Notes under the pieces: model-generated | The model's database searches: none | What the model saw: only the letters and a program-made list of their open reading frames with translations | Told to the model about the DNA's origin: nothing | From: Enterobacter sp. RHBSTW-00994 | GTDB lineage: Bacteria; Pseudomonadota; Gammaproteobacteria; Enterobacterales; Enterobacteriaceae | DNA: 64,000 nt | Direction of reading: 5' to 3' | Assembly: GCF_013782625.1 (NCBI RefSeq) | Contig: NZ_CP056199.1 | Coordinates: forward strand, 3,552,588-3,616,587 | Position numbers and translations under genes: made by a program | Shown: positions 36,136-46,216 of the stretch, in pieces | How the letters are laid out: each line of letters begins with the position of its first letter | Position numbering within the stretch: the stretch's first letter is position 1

Positions 36136-39100
36136 ATGAGCCAAATCTCTGTCATCTCCAAATTGACTGGCGTGGAAACCACCACGGAAAGTACCCAGAT
36201 AACCCTGGATCATTCCTCTATTGTTAAACTTCACCTGGAACGCTCAGATATCGAGCACTTCACCCGCAGCAATAACGATCTTGTGATCACCCTGCACTCC
36301 GGCGAAACCATTACCATCAAGAACTTCTATCTCGTCGACGGAGAGGGGCTTAGCCAGTTAGTACTTGAAGAGAGCAACGGCGCACTATGGTGGGTTGAAG
36401 AGCCCGCAACAGCCCTGCACTACGAATCCATTGAATCAACAGACATGCTACTGGCTGCAGCCGCAACCGGAGCTGACTCCACAACCGGTAGTGCGATTTG
36501 GCCATGGGTGCTTGGCGGAATTGCCGCCGCAGGTGGCGTCGCCCTTGCAGCTGGCGGAGGAGGAGGTGGTGGTGGCGGTAGTGGTGGTGGAAGCGATCCC
36601 AGCAATCCTGGTCAGCCTTCAACGCCAGATACCACCGCGCCTGCGGCCCCTGTTATTTCCGGAGCGGCAGATAATATCGGTACGATTCAAGGCTCGCTCA
36701 CCAGTGGGCAAAGCACAGATGATACTCGCCCGACCTTAACCGGCACGGCAGAAGCCGGCTCGACAGTGACGATCTATGATAACGGCGCGATTATCGGCAC
36801 AGTAGTGGCAGGTAGCGACGGGAAATGGAGCTTCACACCGTCGACCGATTTAAGCGAAGGCACGCACAGTATTACGACCCGAGCCACCGATGCTGCGGGC
36901 AACACGGGAGCAACCTCTCCCCCGTTTACGCTGGTGGTGGATACCACACCACCCGCAACACCAACCGTGTTAAATGCTAACGACCACACAGGCTCTTCCG
37001 TCGCGCAAATCCTGACGGGGAACTACACGCATGCCAGTAAGCCCGAATTTAACGGGAAAGGCGATCCCGGTGACACCATCACCCTCTATGACAAAGGGGT
37101 AAAAATAGGTGAAACCATCGTCGATGCCAACGGTAACTGGAGTTTTACCCCCAAAACCCCCCTCTCTGAAGGGGCGCATTCCCTGACCGTCAGTGAAACA
37201 GATCCCGCCGGCAACAGTAGCGGCATGTCCAAACCGCTTAACTTTGTTATCGATACCCAGCCGCCAGCCCAGCCCGTTGCTCAGATCAACGGCACTGGGG
37301 ATCAGATTACCGGTACAGCCGAAGCGGGAAGCACAATCACCATTAAAAATGCCACAGGAACCGTGATCGGAACCACCACTGTGGATAACACCGGGCACTT
37401 TACCGTCACGCTCTCACCTGCCCTTTCAAACGGCGAAAAACTCACTGTTACGGCGGTTGATGAGGCCGGAAACAGCAGCACGCCTGCCAGCCTCACCGCT
37501 CCGGATACCACCGCCCCGGCGATGCCGACTAACGTCGTGGTGAATCATGATGGCGACCACGTCACGGGTAAAGCCGAGCCAGGCAGTGATATCAAGATTA
37601 CAGATGAGAAAGGAGTGCAGATCGGCACAGGCCAGGCGGACAGCAACGGTAATTTCGATGTTCAGATTTCACCGTCACAAAATAATGGCCAGGTCCTGAA
37701 TGTCACGGCCACCGATGCCGCAACTAATACCAGCCAGCCTGCCCACGCCACAGCGCCCGACACCACCGCGCCGGATGCCCCAACCAATATGGTTGTCTCC
37801 GCTGATGGGTTAACCCTGACCGGCAAAGCAGAAGCAGGTAGCACTATTACGGTAAACAACGGGACAAAAAACGTGGGAACGGTGGTAACGGATGATAAGG
37901 GGAATTTCACCGTCACACTCAATCCGCCGCAGCGTAATGGCGAGACGCTTTCCGCCACCGCCACCGATCAGGCCGGTAATACCGGGCTACCGGGGACGGC
38001 GGCAGCACCTGACACAACCCCCGCGCAAACGCCTGAAATTCTTGGCGTTACCGATAATGTCGCTGACTTTACGGGAAGCGTCTCCAACGGCGGGCTGACT
38101 AACGACAACCACCCCACGATTTACGGTAAAGGTGAGGCAGGAACTACGCTCAACCTCTACAGCAATGGTGATTTTATGGGTTCTGTGACCATTCAAAATG
38201 ACGGCTCGTGGACGTTCCCGGCCACGGTGACGCTCCATGAGGGCGGTAATGTCCTGATAGCACAGGCGGTCGATCCCCATGGGCTGCCCAGCGGGACATC
38301 CACCTCCTGGACGGTCAATGTTGATACCGGTAAACCCGATGCACCGACACTGAAGGATGTTATTGACGATACGCCTGCCAATACCGGAGTGATCATCAGC
38401 GGCCAGTTGACCAACGATAATACCCCAACCTTCAATGGTACTGGCGAACCAGGGGCCATCATCAACGTGACAGAAGCCGGTAAAGTCATCGGAACTGCAC
38501 AAATTGATGAGAATGGCGTATGGACCTGGACACCAGGCGCTACGCTGCCAGATGGCGCACACAGCCTGACTTTTGTCGCCGTGGATGCCGCTGGCAACCA
38601 CAGTGATCCTTCTGCAGTATTTGTACTCAACCTCTCAACCGTTGCGCCGGGCGTACCAACGATCGATGCCGTGACAGATGATGTTGGCAGCATCAAAGGC
38701 CCCGTAACCAGCGGCAAGCCAACGGATGACACCCAGCCACTGCTGGAAGGCACAACCACATCGGGCAACACCATTGCCATTTACGATAACGGTAAATTCC
38801 TGGGAAATGCCACGGTGAACAGCAGTGGGCACTGGAGTTTTACGCCAACGGTTCCCCTCAGCAACGGAACTCACAGCATCACAGCGGTTGCAATTAACGA
38901 AGCGGGCAACACGTCCACTTCCAGCCCATTTGTTGTGGAGGTGGATACTCTGGCCCCGAGTGCGCCCTCAACGCCGGTGGTCACCGTTAACCCGGATGGC
39001 ATAGACGTTATCTTGCAACCGGGTCAGCCAACGCGCGACACCACGCCAACACTGAGTGGTTCGGGGTCAGTTGGCGATATTATCACCATCTATAACGGCA

Positions 39101-42100
39101 ACAGCGTACTCGGAACCGCCAAAGTCGATGAGAACGGTCATTGGGCGTGGACACCCGATCCAGCGCTTCCCAACGGAACCTACAACATCAGTCTGACCGC
39201 AACAGACACAGACGGAGCAGGCAACGAAAGCCCCGCCTCCCATGCTGCGACGATTATTATTGATACCGATGCCCCGCTCGCACCCGCCGCGCCTGTGGTC
39301 ACGGACAATGTGGATGCGTTCACAGGCCATATCAGTAATAACAGCACGACAAACGACGGGCGTCCTGTATTGAGTGGAACAGGGGAACCAAACTCCATTA
39401 TCACTGTTTATGACACCTACAATGCGGTAAAAATCTCACTGGGAACGGCCACCGTCGACTCCACAGGACACTGGAGTTTCCAGCCTTCTACGTCACTGGG
39501 CCAGGGCAATCACACCTTTAGCACGACCGAAAAGGATGAGGCGGGCAACATCAGTAGCGAAGGGGCAACCATCACTGTCACGGTGGATACCATTGCTCCT
39601 AATTCGCCGTCGAACCTGCTCATCAACGCACAAGGCACAATACTTTCTGGTACAGCCGAAGCGGGCTCTACAGTGGAAGTACGGGATGCCACGAACAAAG
39701 TTATTGGGACAGGCACTGCTGACGTGAACAATCACTTCACGATCACGCTCTCCTCGCCACAGGGTTCAGGAAATGCGCTGACCATCACGGCTGAAGACAA
39801 GGCCGGGAATACCAGTGATGCCGCCAACTGGACGGTGATCGGGACCGTTAAGCCACCGGTTATTGACGCCATCATCGATGATGTCGGCACAATTCAGGGG
39901 AACATTAAAGGCGGGATCTCGGACGATACCCTGCCCACGATCAGCGGGACAGCCGAAGCCGGTAGTACGGTCAGGCTTTATCAGGATGGCTCTCTGGTGG
40001 CGACCATTGTCTTGAGTCCAGGACAAACCACCTGGAGCTACCAGCTCACGAACCCGCTGACTGAAACCGCACACAGTTTTACCGCCACCGCCACGATAGG
40101 AGCCAATACCAGTTCGTTCTCCGAGCTGGCAAATGTCATCATTAATCTCTCGACCGCAGGCACGCCCGTGATCAGCGCCGTGACCGATGACGTACCGCCG
40201 TATACTGGAGCGCTGACAAGCGGCCAAACCACCAACGATAAAACACCCACCCTGAGCGGAACGTCTGGTGCAAACGACACCATCTCGATCTACGATGGGC
40301 TGACGAAGATTGGCGAGACCACCGCCGGGCCGGATGGGAAATGGAGCTATACCACTGACCCGCTATCTGAGGGCAGCCATAGTCTGACCATCACCGTGAA
40401 AGATTCCGGTAACAACGTCAGTGTGCCTTCTGAAGCTTTCGTGGTAATTGTCGATACCACCCCACCGCTTCAGCCAACCATTGATACCGTTACCGATGAT
40501 GTGCCGCTGATTTTGGGCAACGTCGCTAAAAATGATGCCACCAATGACACCACCCCGACCTTGTCCGGTACGGCCGAAGCGGGAAGTACGGTGTCGATCC
40601 GTGATAATGGCGTAGAAATTGGGACCGTTGTTGCGGGAGTTGGCGGAACATGGATCTTCACCCCGACAAAAGGCCTGGCTGACGGTACGCATACTTTCAC
40701 CGTGGTCGCTACCGATGCCATTGGCAATCAGAGCGTCATCTCAGACGGGTATACCGTTACCATTGCCACAACCCCTCCCGCTCAGCCAACGCTGGACACT
40801 CTTCTGGATGATGCGCCATCCGGACTGGGGAATCTGACAAACGGTCAGTTGACCAACGACAACACGCCAACCCTCAACGGGACAGGGACCAGCGGCAATA
40901 TTATCCACATTATGGATAACGGTACGGAAATTGGCACAGTAACGGTTCTCAATGGCAAATGGAGCTTTACGCCAACCCTGCCGCTGGGCGACGGTGTTCA
41001 TAATCTGCGTGTTTTCGCCAGTGATGCTGCGGGCAACACCTCTACCACAACACCGGCTTTTGCGATTACGGTTGATGCAACACCGCCAACGAATCCCGTC
41101 GTCACAAGCGTAGTCGATGATATCGGGCCGGTGACCGGGCAAATTGCACCGGGAGGGACAACGAACGATAACCGACCGACACTCAGCGGTACGGGGGAAA
41201 TCGGTTCTACCATCCACATTCAGGAAGGCGGGGTCGATATTGGCACTGCCGTGGTGGGCGCAAATGGGACCTGGACGTTCACGCCAGGTACAAACATGGG
41301 CGAAGGACTCCATACTCTGGTGATTGTCGCCACCGATCAGGCAGGAAACACCAGCCCTGGCAGTGCTAACGTCATCTTTACCGTTGATACCCTCGCACCA
41401 TCGGCTCCTGTTGTGCTGACGGTGAGTGACGATGTAGGCAGTAAACAATTACCCCTCGTCAGTGGGCAATCCACAGATGACACCACGCCCACGTTTACCG
41501 GCTCAGCAGATCCAGGGGCGGTGATCACCATTTACGATAACGGTATCCTGCTGACCCAAATCACCGCCGATGGCGCAGGCGTCTGGATCTATACCCCTCC
41601 GGCCCTGAGCGAAGGCAGCCACGGATTTACCTTTACCGCCACAGATGCAGCGGGCAACGTTGGCCCGGCATCTGGCGCATTTACCGTTATCGTTGATACG
41701 ACCAAACCCTCTGTGCCGTTTATTACTCAGGCCATTGACGATGTTGGAACGGTTCAGGGCGTACTCGGAAGTGGACAAGTCACCGACGATATCAATCCAC
41801 TGCTGAAAGGCACGAGTGAACCCCTGGCTACCGTGAGCATTTATGATGGCTCAACGCTTCTGGGTACGACCCTCTCTGACGCCAATGGTAACTGGTCCTT
41901 CCAGGTGATCTCCAGCCTGAGCGAGTCAACCCACAACTTCACGGTTAGGGCGACCGATGCGGCCGGAAACCTCAGCGATTCATCCGCATCGTTTACGCTG
42001 ACAGTTGATTTAACCCCGCCCGCACCGCCGGTCATCACCTCTGTGGTTGACGATGTTGCGCCGGGCATCGGCAGCCTGACGAATGGCCAGGCAACAAACG

Positions 42101-45100
42101 ATAACCTGCCAACGTTATCTGGTACGGCGGCAATCGGTTCGCTGGTTCGCATCTATGACGGTACAACGCTTATCGGCAGCGTCGTCGCCACCAACGGAAC
42201 CTGGAGTTTTACCCCCACAGTGGCACTGGCTGACGGCCCACACGCACTAAAAGCCACCGTCAGTGACGCGGCGGGCAATCCAAGTACCGACTCCAACGTG
42301 TTTAACATCATTGTGGATGCCACTGCCCCTAACGCCCCGATCATCACCCGTATTCTTGATGATGTGGGGTCCGTCACCGGGCCGATTTCCAGCTCAATTC
42401 CGACCAATGACAACACACCAGAGCTCCACGGCACAGCAGAAGCCAATGCCGTCGTGCGCATTTATGATGGCGCACTGCAAATTGGCCAGGTCACGGCAGA
42501 TATCAACGGTAACTGGACATTCACCACCGCCACACTGCCTGACGGACAACACAACTTCAGCGTGACCGCCAGTGACGCGCTGGGCAATACCAGCACTTCC
42601 TCAGCAATTAGCTCTATTGTGGTCGATACACTTGGGCCGCTCGCACCGACGGGGCTTCTGGTGACTAACGTAGGGACACGCGTGACGGGCCTGGCGGAAG
42701 CGGGCAGCACGGTGACGATCACCTCCAGTGGTGGCACTGTACTTGGTACAGCAACCGCCGACGGTAATGGCAACTTTACCGTTACGCTCAATCCTCCGCA
42801 GACTAACGGTGAGATCCTGCTCGCGTTTGCTACCGACAAAGCCGGTAACCTGGGGATTTCAGCCAACGTCATCGCCCCCTATACCACGCTGCCGAACGCG
42901 CCAGTCATTGCCAGCGTGACCGATGATCAAGGTTCAGTGAAAGGGACGCTGACCAATGGACAGAGCACCGACGATACGACACCGACGCTGACAGGTACGG
43001 CTCAGCCAGGTTCAACCATCACGCTGTACAATAACGGTTTGCCAATGGGCACAGCCGTTGCCGACATCAACGGCAACTGGACCTTTACCACGCCAACGCT
43101 TGGTGAAGGGACACACGCCTTTACCGCGACGGCCACCAACGGTACGGGCACAGGCCCGATCTCAGGAGCAATCGCTGTTGTCGTGGATCTGACAGCACCG
43201 AATACGCCAACGGGGGTATTCAATGCAGATGGCAGTGTATTGACTGGCCAGGCTGAAGCAGGCAGCACCGTCAGCATTCGCATGCCTGATGGTACGATCT
43301 ACACCACAACGGCTAACGGCAGTGGAACCTATACCTTCACTTTTGCGAATAAACAGACTGAAGGCGAAACACTGACCCTTACCGCGACCGATGCCGCCGG
43401 GAACACCTCACAACAGGGACAGGCACTTGCACCGACACTGCCGCTCTCAGCAGCGAACAATGTCGATGAACTGAATTTCACAACCACAGCAACCGTCACC
43501 AATGCGCAGTACAGCGATTACGGATTCTTGCTGGTCGGTGCGGTCGGAAACGTCCTGTCACTTCTGGGGAACAACAGTGCGCAGGTGACCTTCAATATAG
43601 ATCCGGGCGCTTCCGCCAATATCACCATCAATGCCTACGGTACTGGTGCCGTTCTCAGCTTGCTTAATACCATGCAGATTGTGGTCCAGCACTGGGATGC
43701 GACCAACAACGTCTGGACGACCGTGGTGGATAGCGGGAATGGCAGTGCCCTCAATCTACTAACCCTCGGCGCAAGCGGTGTTTCTCTGAACATGAGTGGT
43801 CTGCCGGAAGGACAGTATCGGGTCCTGACATACAACACCAGCCTGCTGGCAACGGGGTCCTATAGCAGCCTGGATGTGGACGTCACGCAAACCAGTGCGG
43901 GCACTATAGTCGGAACCAACCATAGTGTTTCGGGTAACGTGATAAGCGATGTCGATGCGAATGCAGGCAGTGACAATGCGCCACTCGGCACGCTGGTGAC
44001 TCAGGTCACCAACGCTCTGGGGCAAGTCACTGCGGTCAACGCGACCGGGACGACCATTATTCATGGGTTATACGGTGATTTAACCATCAATGCCAACGGG
44101 ACTTACTCCTACGTACTCACTACCACCAACGCCCAGGCCTACGGACGCACCGAGAACTTCACCTACACCATCGGCCACAACGGCGTAACGGCCAGTGCGC
44201 AGTTGGTTATCTCCCTTGGCAGCAGCACCCTCTCCACTGCCAACGCGACAGCCGTAGATGACACGGCGACATTTGCCTTCGATACCAGCGTCCATGCCAT
44301 CGATAACGGAACCTCCTCACAGGGTGGATTTACCGTGGTCGGCGTCGGTCTGGGGAGTGTCCTGAGTCTCGATGTGTTGAGTAACCTCAGTAACCCGATT
44401 ATTTATAACGTTGACCAGGGCACAACGCGCACCATGACCTTGCAGGCAAATGTGGGGGGCGTCGCCATTGGTTCGGTATTTGACCTGTACATCTACAAGT
44501 TCAACGCCGCAACCCAGACCTATCAGCAGTATCGCTACGAAAAAAGCTGGCTGACCGCCCCGCTGTTGGGTGGTGTATCGTCAAAACTGACCGTGGATCT
44601 TCCTCCGGGCGAATACCTGTTCCTGCTGAACACCGCCTCAGGGATCACCGCCCTGACCGGATACACCCTGAACGTACTGGAAGACCACGTCTATACCGTA
44701 TCCAGTACGACCGGTAGCACAACCGGTAACGTGATGGCCGATGACATCATCCCGACAGGCGTGACAGCAGCGGTAACGGACGTTAACGGCGTGCATGTTA
44801 ACGCGATGGGCGTCACCACTATCCAGGGGTTGTACGGTAGCCTGACGATCGATGCTCAGGGGAATTACACCTACACTCTGCGTAGCGGCGTCGGGGCGGA
44901 TAAAATCAGTACGCCGGACACCTTTGTCTATACGATCACCGACTCGAACGGTCACAAAGACAGCGCATCGCTCAACATCACTCCGACACCCCACGCGCTG
45001 GATGCAATCAACGATGTCAGTAAACAGGTGGTGTTCGATACCACACAACATATTGCAGCCTGGAGTGATACCACGGTGGGCACAACGACCTGGACAACCG

Positions 45101-46137
45101 CGCTGTTTAAATCCACCAGCGGAACCGGTAGCGGAACCTTTGTCGTCGACCCGAACACCGCGCTGCACAACATCGTGTTGCATTTTGATATCTCATCCCT
45201 GCTGCCGCTTGGCGGGTTGGGGGTTAGCTGGTCTATCACGCTGCTGGGTGCATCAAGCCCGCTGCTGACCGGTTCATTTACCGGCGGCTCCACCTCAATA
45301 AACTTAACGGGCCTGGATCTGGATTCAGGAACCTACACCCTCTCCTTTACCGGTACAGCTGGTGCGCTAAGTGTCGGCGGCATAACCATCACGCCATCGG
45401 TCACAGGCACGTCAGTGTTCCTCTCGAACTACGAAACGACCGGGGGTCATTCCGTACTGGGGAATATCTACGACGGGAGTGATTCTCAGGGCGCCCTGGA
45501 TCAACTGGCGTCGGTGAATACCCGCCTGAGTATCACGGGTTTTGACGGCCATGTGAGTACGCTTGATCCCTTTACCTCCAGCAACACCACAGCGACGGTG
45601 GTGGGTCATTACGGCATACTTACTATTGGAGTCGACGGCAGCTATACCTACACGCTGAACAGTGGCGTTTCAATTGCGAGCATGAACAGTAAGGAGATCT
45701 TTAATTACACCCTGACCGCGGCGAATGGTCAGTCTGACAGCGCCACATTAACCATCAATTTGTCGCCACAAATGACCAGCACCAATCACAATGACATCGT
45801 GACGGGGAGCGCCTATGGCGACACGCTGATATATCACGTTCTCGATACCACCGTTGGTGCAGGAACCGGAGGGAATGGTTCTGGCGATCACTGGACCAAT
45901 TTCTCAGTCTCTCAGGGGGATAAGATCGATATCTCTGACCTGCTGGTGGGCTGGAACGGTCAAGCCTCTACGCTTGGCAACTACCTGCATGTCACCACCA
46001 GTGGCAATAACACCGTGATTTCCATCGACCGTGACGGCGCAGGAAGTGCCTATTCCAATACCACCCTTGTCACTCTGGATAACGTTCAGACCACCTACGA
46101 CGAACTTGTCAACCAGCATCACAACATCATTACCTGA
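36136..46137 (+). CDS. bapA: Giant Ig-repeat adhesin, BapA/SiiE-like type I secretion substrate
   Basis: 3333 residues. N-terminal BapA-prefix domain (residues 1-105), then IWPWVLGGIAAAGGVALAAG and a nine-glycine run (140-148). Next come, by my count, 23 immunoglobulin-like repeats: 17 long (about 100 residues, with TNDNTPTLSGT and TDAAGNTS marks, e.g. TAEAGSTVTIYDNG) and six short ones, each ending DTTAPAAP-like. From about residue 2430 come three copies of a different domain that begins VDDTATFAFDTSVHAI-like, with cadherin-like segments. The C-terminal 120 residues (NHNDIVTGSAYGDTLIYHVL; HWTNFSVSQGDKIDISDLLV) are a VC_A0849-type secretion signal. The three export genes follow at once. Salmonella BapA is biofilm- and intestine-related (established); here it is an orthologue-type inference. 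Confidence 0.93.
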   Translation: MSQISVISKLTGVETTTESTQITLDHSSIVKLHLERSDIEHFTRSNNDLVITLHSGETITIKNFYLVDGEGLSQLVLEESNGALWWVEEPATALHYESIESTDMLLAAAATGADSTTGSAIWPWVLGGIAAAGGVALAAGGGGGGGGGSGGGSDPSNPGQPSTPDTTAPAAPVISGAADNIGTIQGSLTSGQSTDDTRPTLTGTAEAGSTVTIYDNGAIIGTVVAGSDGKWSFTPSTDLSEGTHSITTRATDAAGNTGATSPPFTLVVDTTPPATPTVLNANDHTGSSVAQILTGNYTHASKPEFNGKGDPGDTITLYDKGVKIGETIVDANGNWSFTPKTPLSEGAHSLTVSETDPAGNSSGMSKPLNFVIDTQPPAQPVAQINGTGDQITGTAEAGSTITIKNATGTVIGTTTVDNTGHFTVTLSPALSNGEKLTVTAVDEAGNSSTPASLTAPDTTAPAMPTNVVVNHDGDHVTGKAEPGSDIKITDEKGVQIGTGQADSNGNFDVQISPSQNNGQVLNVTATDAATNTSQPAHATAPDTTAPDAPTNMVVSADGLTLTGKAEAGSTITVNNGTKNVGTVVTDDKGNFTVTLNPPQRNGETLSATATDQAGNTGLPGTAAAPDTTPAQTPEILGVTDNVADFTGSVSNGGLTNDNHPTIYGKGEAGTTLNLYSNGDFMGSVTIQNDGSWTFPATVTLHEGGNVLIAQAVDPHGLPSGTSTSWTVNVDTGKPDAPTLKDVIDDTPANTGVIISGQLTNDNTPTFNGTGEPGAIINVTEAGKVIGTAQIDENGVWTWTPGATLPDGAHSLTFVAVDAAGNHSDPSAVFVLNLSTVAPGVPTIDAVTDDVGSIKGPVTSGKPTDDTQPLLEGTTTSGNTIAIYDNGKFLGNATVNSSGHWSFTPTVPLSNGTHSITAVAINEAGNTSTSSPFVVEVDTLAPSAPSTPVVTVNPDGIDVILQPGQPTRDTTPTLSGSGSVGDIITIYNGNSVLGTAKVDENGHWAWTPDPALPNGTYNISLTATDTDGAGNESPASHAATIIIDTDAPLAPAAPVVTDNVDAFTGHISNNSTTNDGRPVLSGTGEPNSIITVYDTYNAVKISLGTATVDSTGHWSFQPSTSLGQGNHTFSTTEKDEAGNISSEGATITVTVDTIAPNSPSNLLINAQGTILSGTAEAGSTVEVRDATNKVIGTGTADVNNHFTITLSSPQGSGNALTITAEDKAGNTSDAANWTVIGTVKPPVIDAIIDDVGTIQGNIKGGISDDTLPTISGTAEAGSTVRLYQDGSLVATIVLSPGQTTWSYQLTNPLTETAHSFTATATIGANTSSFSELANVIINLSTAGTPVISAVTDDVPPYTGALTSGQTTNDKTPTLSGTSGANDTISIYDGLTKIGETTAGPDGKWSYTTDPLSEGSHSLTITVKDSGNNVSVPSEAFVVIVDTTPPLQPTIDTVTDDVPLILGNVAKNDATNDTTPTLSGTAEAGSTVSIRDNGVEIGTVVAGVGGTWIFTPTKGLADGTHTFTVVATDAIGNQSVISDGYTVTIATTPPAQPTLDTLLDDAPSGLGNLTNGQLTNDNTPTLNGTGTSGNIIHIMDNGTEIGTVTVLNGKWSFTPTLPLGDGVHNLRVFASDAAGNTSTTTPAFAITVDATPPTNPVVTSVVDDIGPVTGQIAPGGTTNDNRPTLSGTGEIGSTIHIQEGGVDIGTAVVGANGTWTFTPGTNMGEGLHTLVIVATDQAGNTSPGSANVIFTVDTLAPSAPVVLTVSDDVGSKQLPLVSGQSTDDTTPTFTGSADPGAVITIYDNGILLTQITADGAGVWIYTPPALSEGSHGFTFTATDAAGNVGPASGAFTVIVDTTKPSVPFITQAIDDVGTVQGVLGSGQVTDDINPLLKGTSEPLATVSIYDGSTLLGTTLSDANGNWSFQVISSLSESTHNFTVRATDAAGNLSDSSASFTLTVDLTPPAPPVITSVVDDVAPGIGSLTNGQATNDNLPTLSGTAAIGSLVRIYDGTTLIGSVVATNGTWSFTPTVALADGPHALKATVSDAAGNPSTDSNVFNIIVDATAPNAPIITRILDDVGSVTGPISSSIPTNDNTPELHGTAEANAVVRIYDGALQIGQVTADINGNWTFTTATLPDGQHNFSVTASDALGNTSTSSAISSIVVDTLGPLAPTGLLVTNVGTRVTGLAEAGSTVTITSSGGTVLGTATADGNGNFTVTLNPPQTNGEILLAFATDKAGNLGISANVIAPYTTLPNAPVIASVTDDQGSVKGTLTNGQSTDDTTPTLTGTAQPGSTITLYNNGLPMGTAVADINGNWTFTTPTLGEGTHAFTATATNGTGTGPISGAIAVVVDLTAPNTPTGVFNADGSVLTGQAEAGSTVSIRMPDGTIYTTTANGSGTYTFTFANKQTEGETLTLTATDAAGNTSQQGQALAPTLPLSAANNVDELNFTTTATVTNAQYSDYGFLLVGAVGNVLSLLGNNSAQVTFNIDPGASANITINAYGTGAVLSLLNTMQIVVQHWDATNNVWTTVVDSGNGSALNLLTLGASGVSLNMSGLPEGQYRVLTYNTSLLATGSYSSLDVDVTQTSAGTIVGTNHSVSGNVISDVDANAGSDNAPLGTLVTQVTNALGQVTAVNATGTTIIHGLYGDLTINANGTYSYVLTTTNAQAYGRTENFTYTIGHNGVTASAQLVISLGSSTLSTANATAVDDTATFAFDTSVHAIDNGTSSQGGFTVVGVGLGSVLSLDVLSNLSNPIIYNVDQGTTRTMTLQANVGGVAIGSVFDLYIYKFNAATQTYQQYRYEKSWLTAPLLGGVSSKLTVDLPPGEYLFLLNTASGITALTGYTLNVLEDHVYTVSSTTGSTTGNVMADDIIPTGVTAAVTDVNGVHVNAMGVTTIQGLYGSLTIDAQGNYTYTLRSGVGADKISTPDTFVYTITDSNGHKDSASLNITPTPHALDAINDVSKQVVFDTTQHIAAWSDTTVGTTTWTTALFKSTSGTGSGTFVVDPNTALHNIVLHFDISSLLPLGGLGVSWSITLLGASSPLLTGSFTGGSTSINLTGLDLDSGTYTLSFTGTAGALSVGGITITPSVTGTSVFLSNYETTGGHSVLGNIYDGSDSQGALDQLASVNTRLSITGFDGHVSTLDPFTSSNTTATVVGHYGILTIGVDGSYTYTLNSGVSIASMNSKEIFNYTLTAANGQSDSATLTINLSPQMTSTNHNDIVTGSAYGDTLIYHVLDTTVGAGTGGNGSGDHWTNFSVSQGDKIDISDLLVGWNGQASTLGNYLHVTTSGNNTVISIDRDGAGSAYSNTTLVTLDNVQTTYDELVNQHHNIIT
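36622..43440 (+). repeat. Tandem Ig-like repeat array of the adhesin
   Basis: About 23 units of about 300 bp (long) or 250 bp (short), coding for DxxPPAxP-bounded Ig-like domains. Neighbouring units are related but not identical at DNA level, so this is an old array. The order of long (L) and short (S) units I read is: L L S S S L L L L L S L L L L L L L L L S L S. Confidence 0.75.
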
Positions 46138-46154
46138 TAGCACACACAAAATGA

Positions 46155-46175
46155 CCCGGGCGCATGCCGCCCGGG
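46155..46175 (+). promoter_or_regulatory. Stable hairpin between bapA and bapB
   Basis: CCCGGGCG, loop CATGC, CGCCCGGG, followed by CAAAAAC rather than T, so it is not a standard terminator. It lies 18 bp after the adhesin stop codon and 40 bp before the TolC-like gene. It may limit read-through or protect the giant mRNA, and so set the adhesin/transporter ratio (inference). Confidence 0.6.
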
Positions 46176-46216
46176 CAAAAACACAAGAAAGCGGCACGTT
46201 TTATTAGGGATATGAC

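Noticed and set aside
36622-43440. CRISPR-like array
   Set aside because: The repeats are about 300 bp, protein-coding and divergent; no short identical repeats with unique spacers occur anywhere in the window.
36350-45300. Many antisense frames of 60-235 residues across the adhesin gene
   Set aside because: All are shadows of the high-G/C repeat coding frame, without start signals or recognisable domains.
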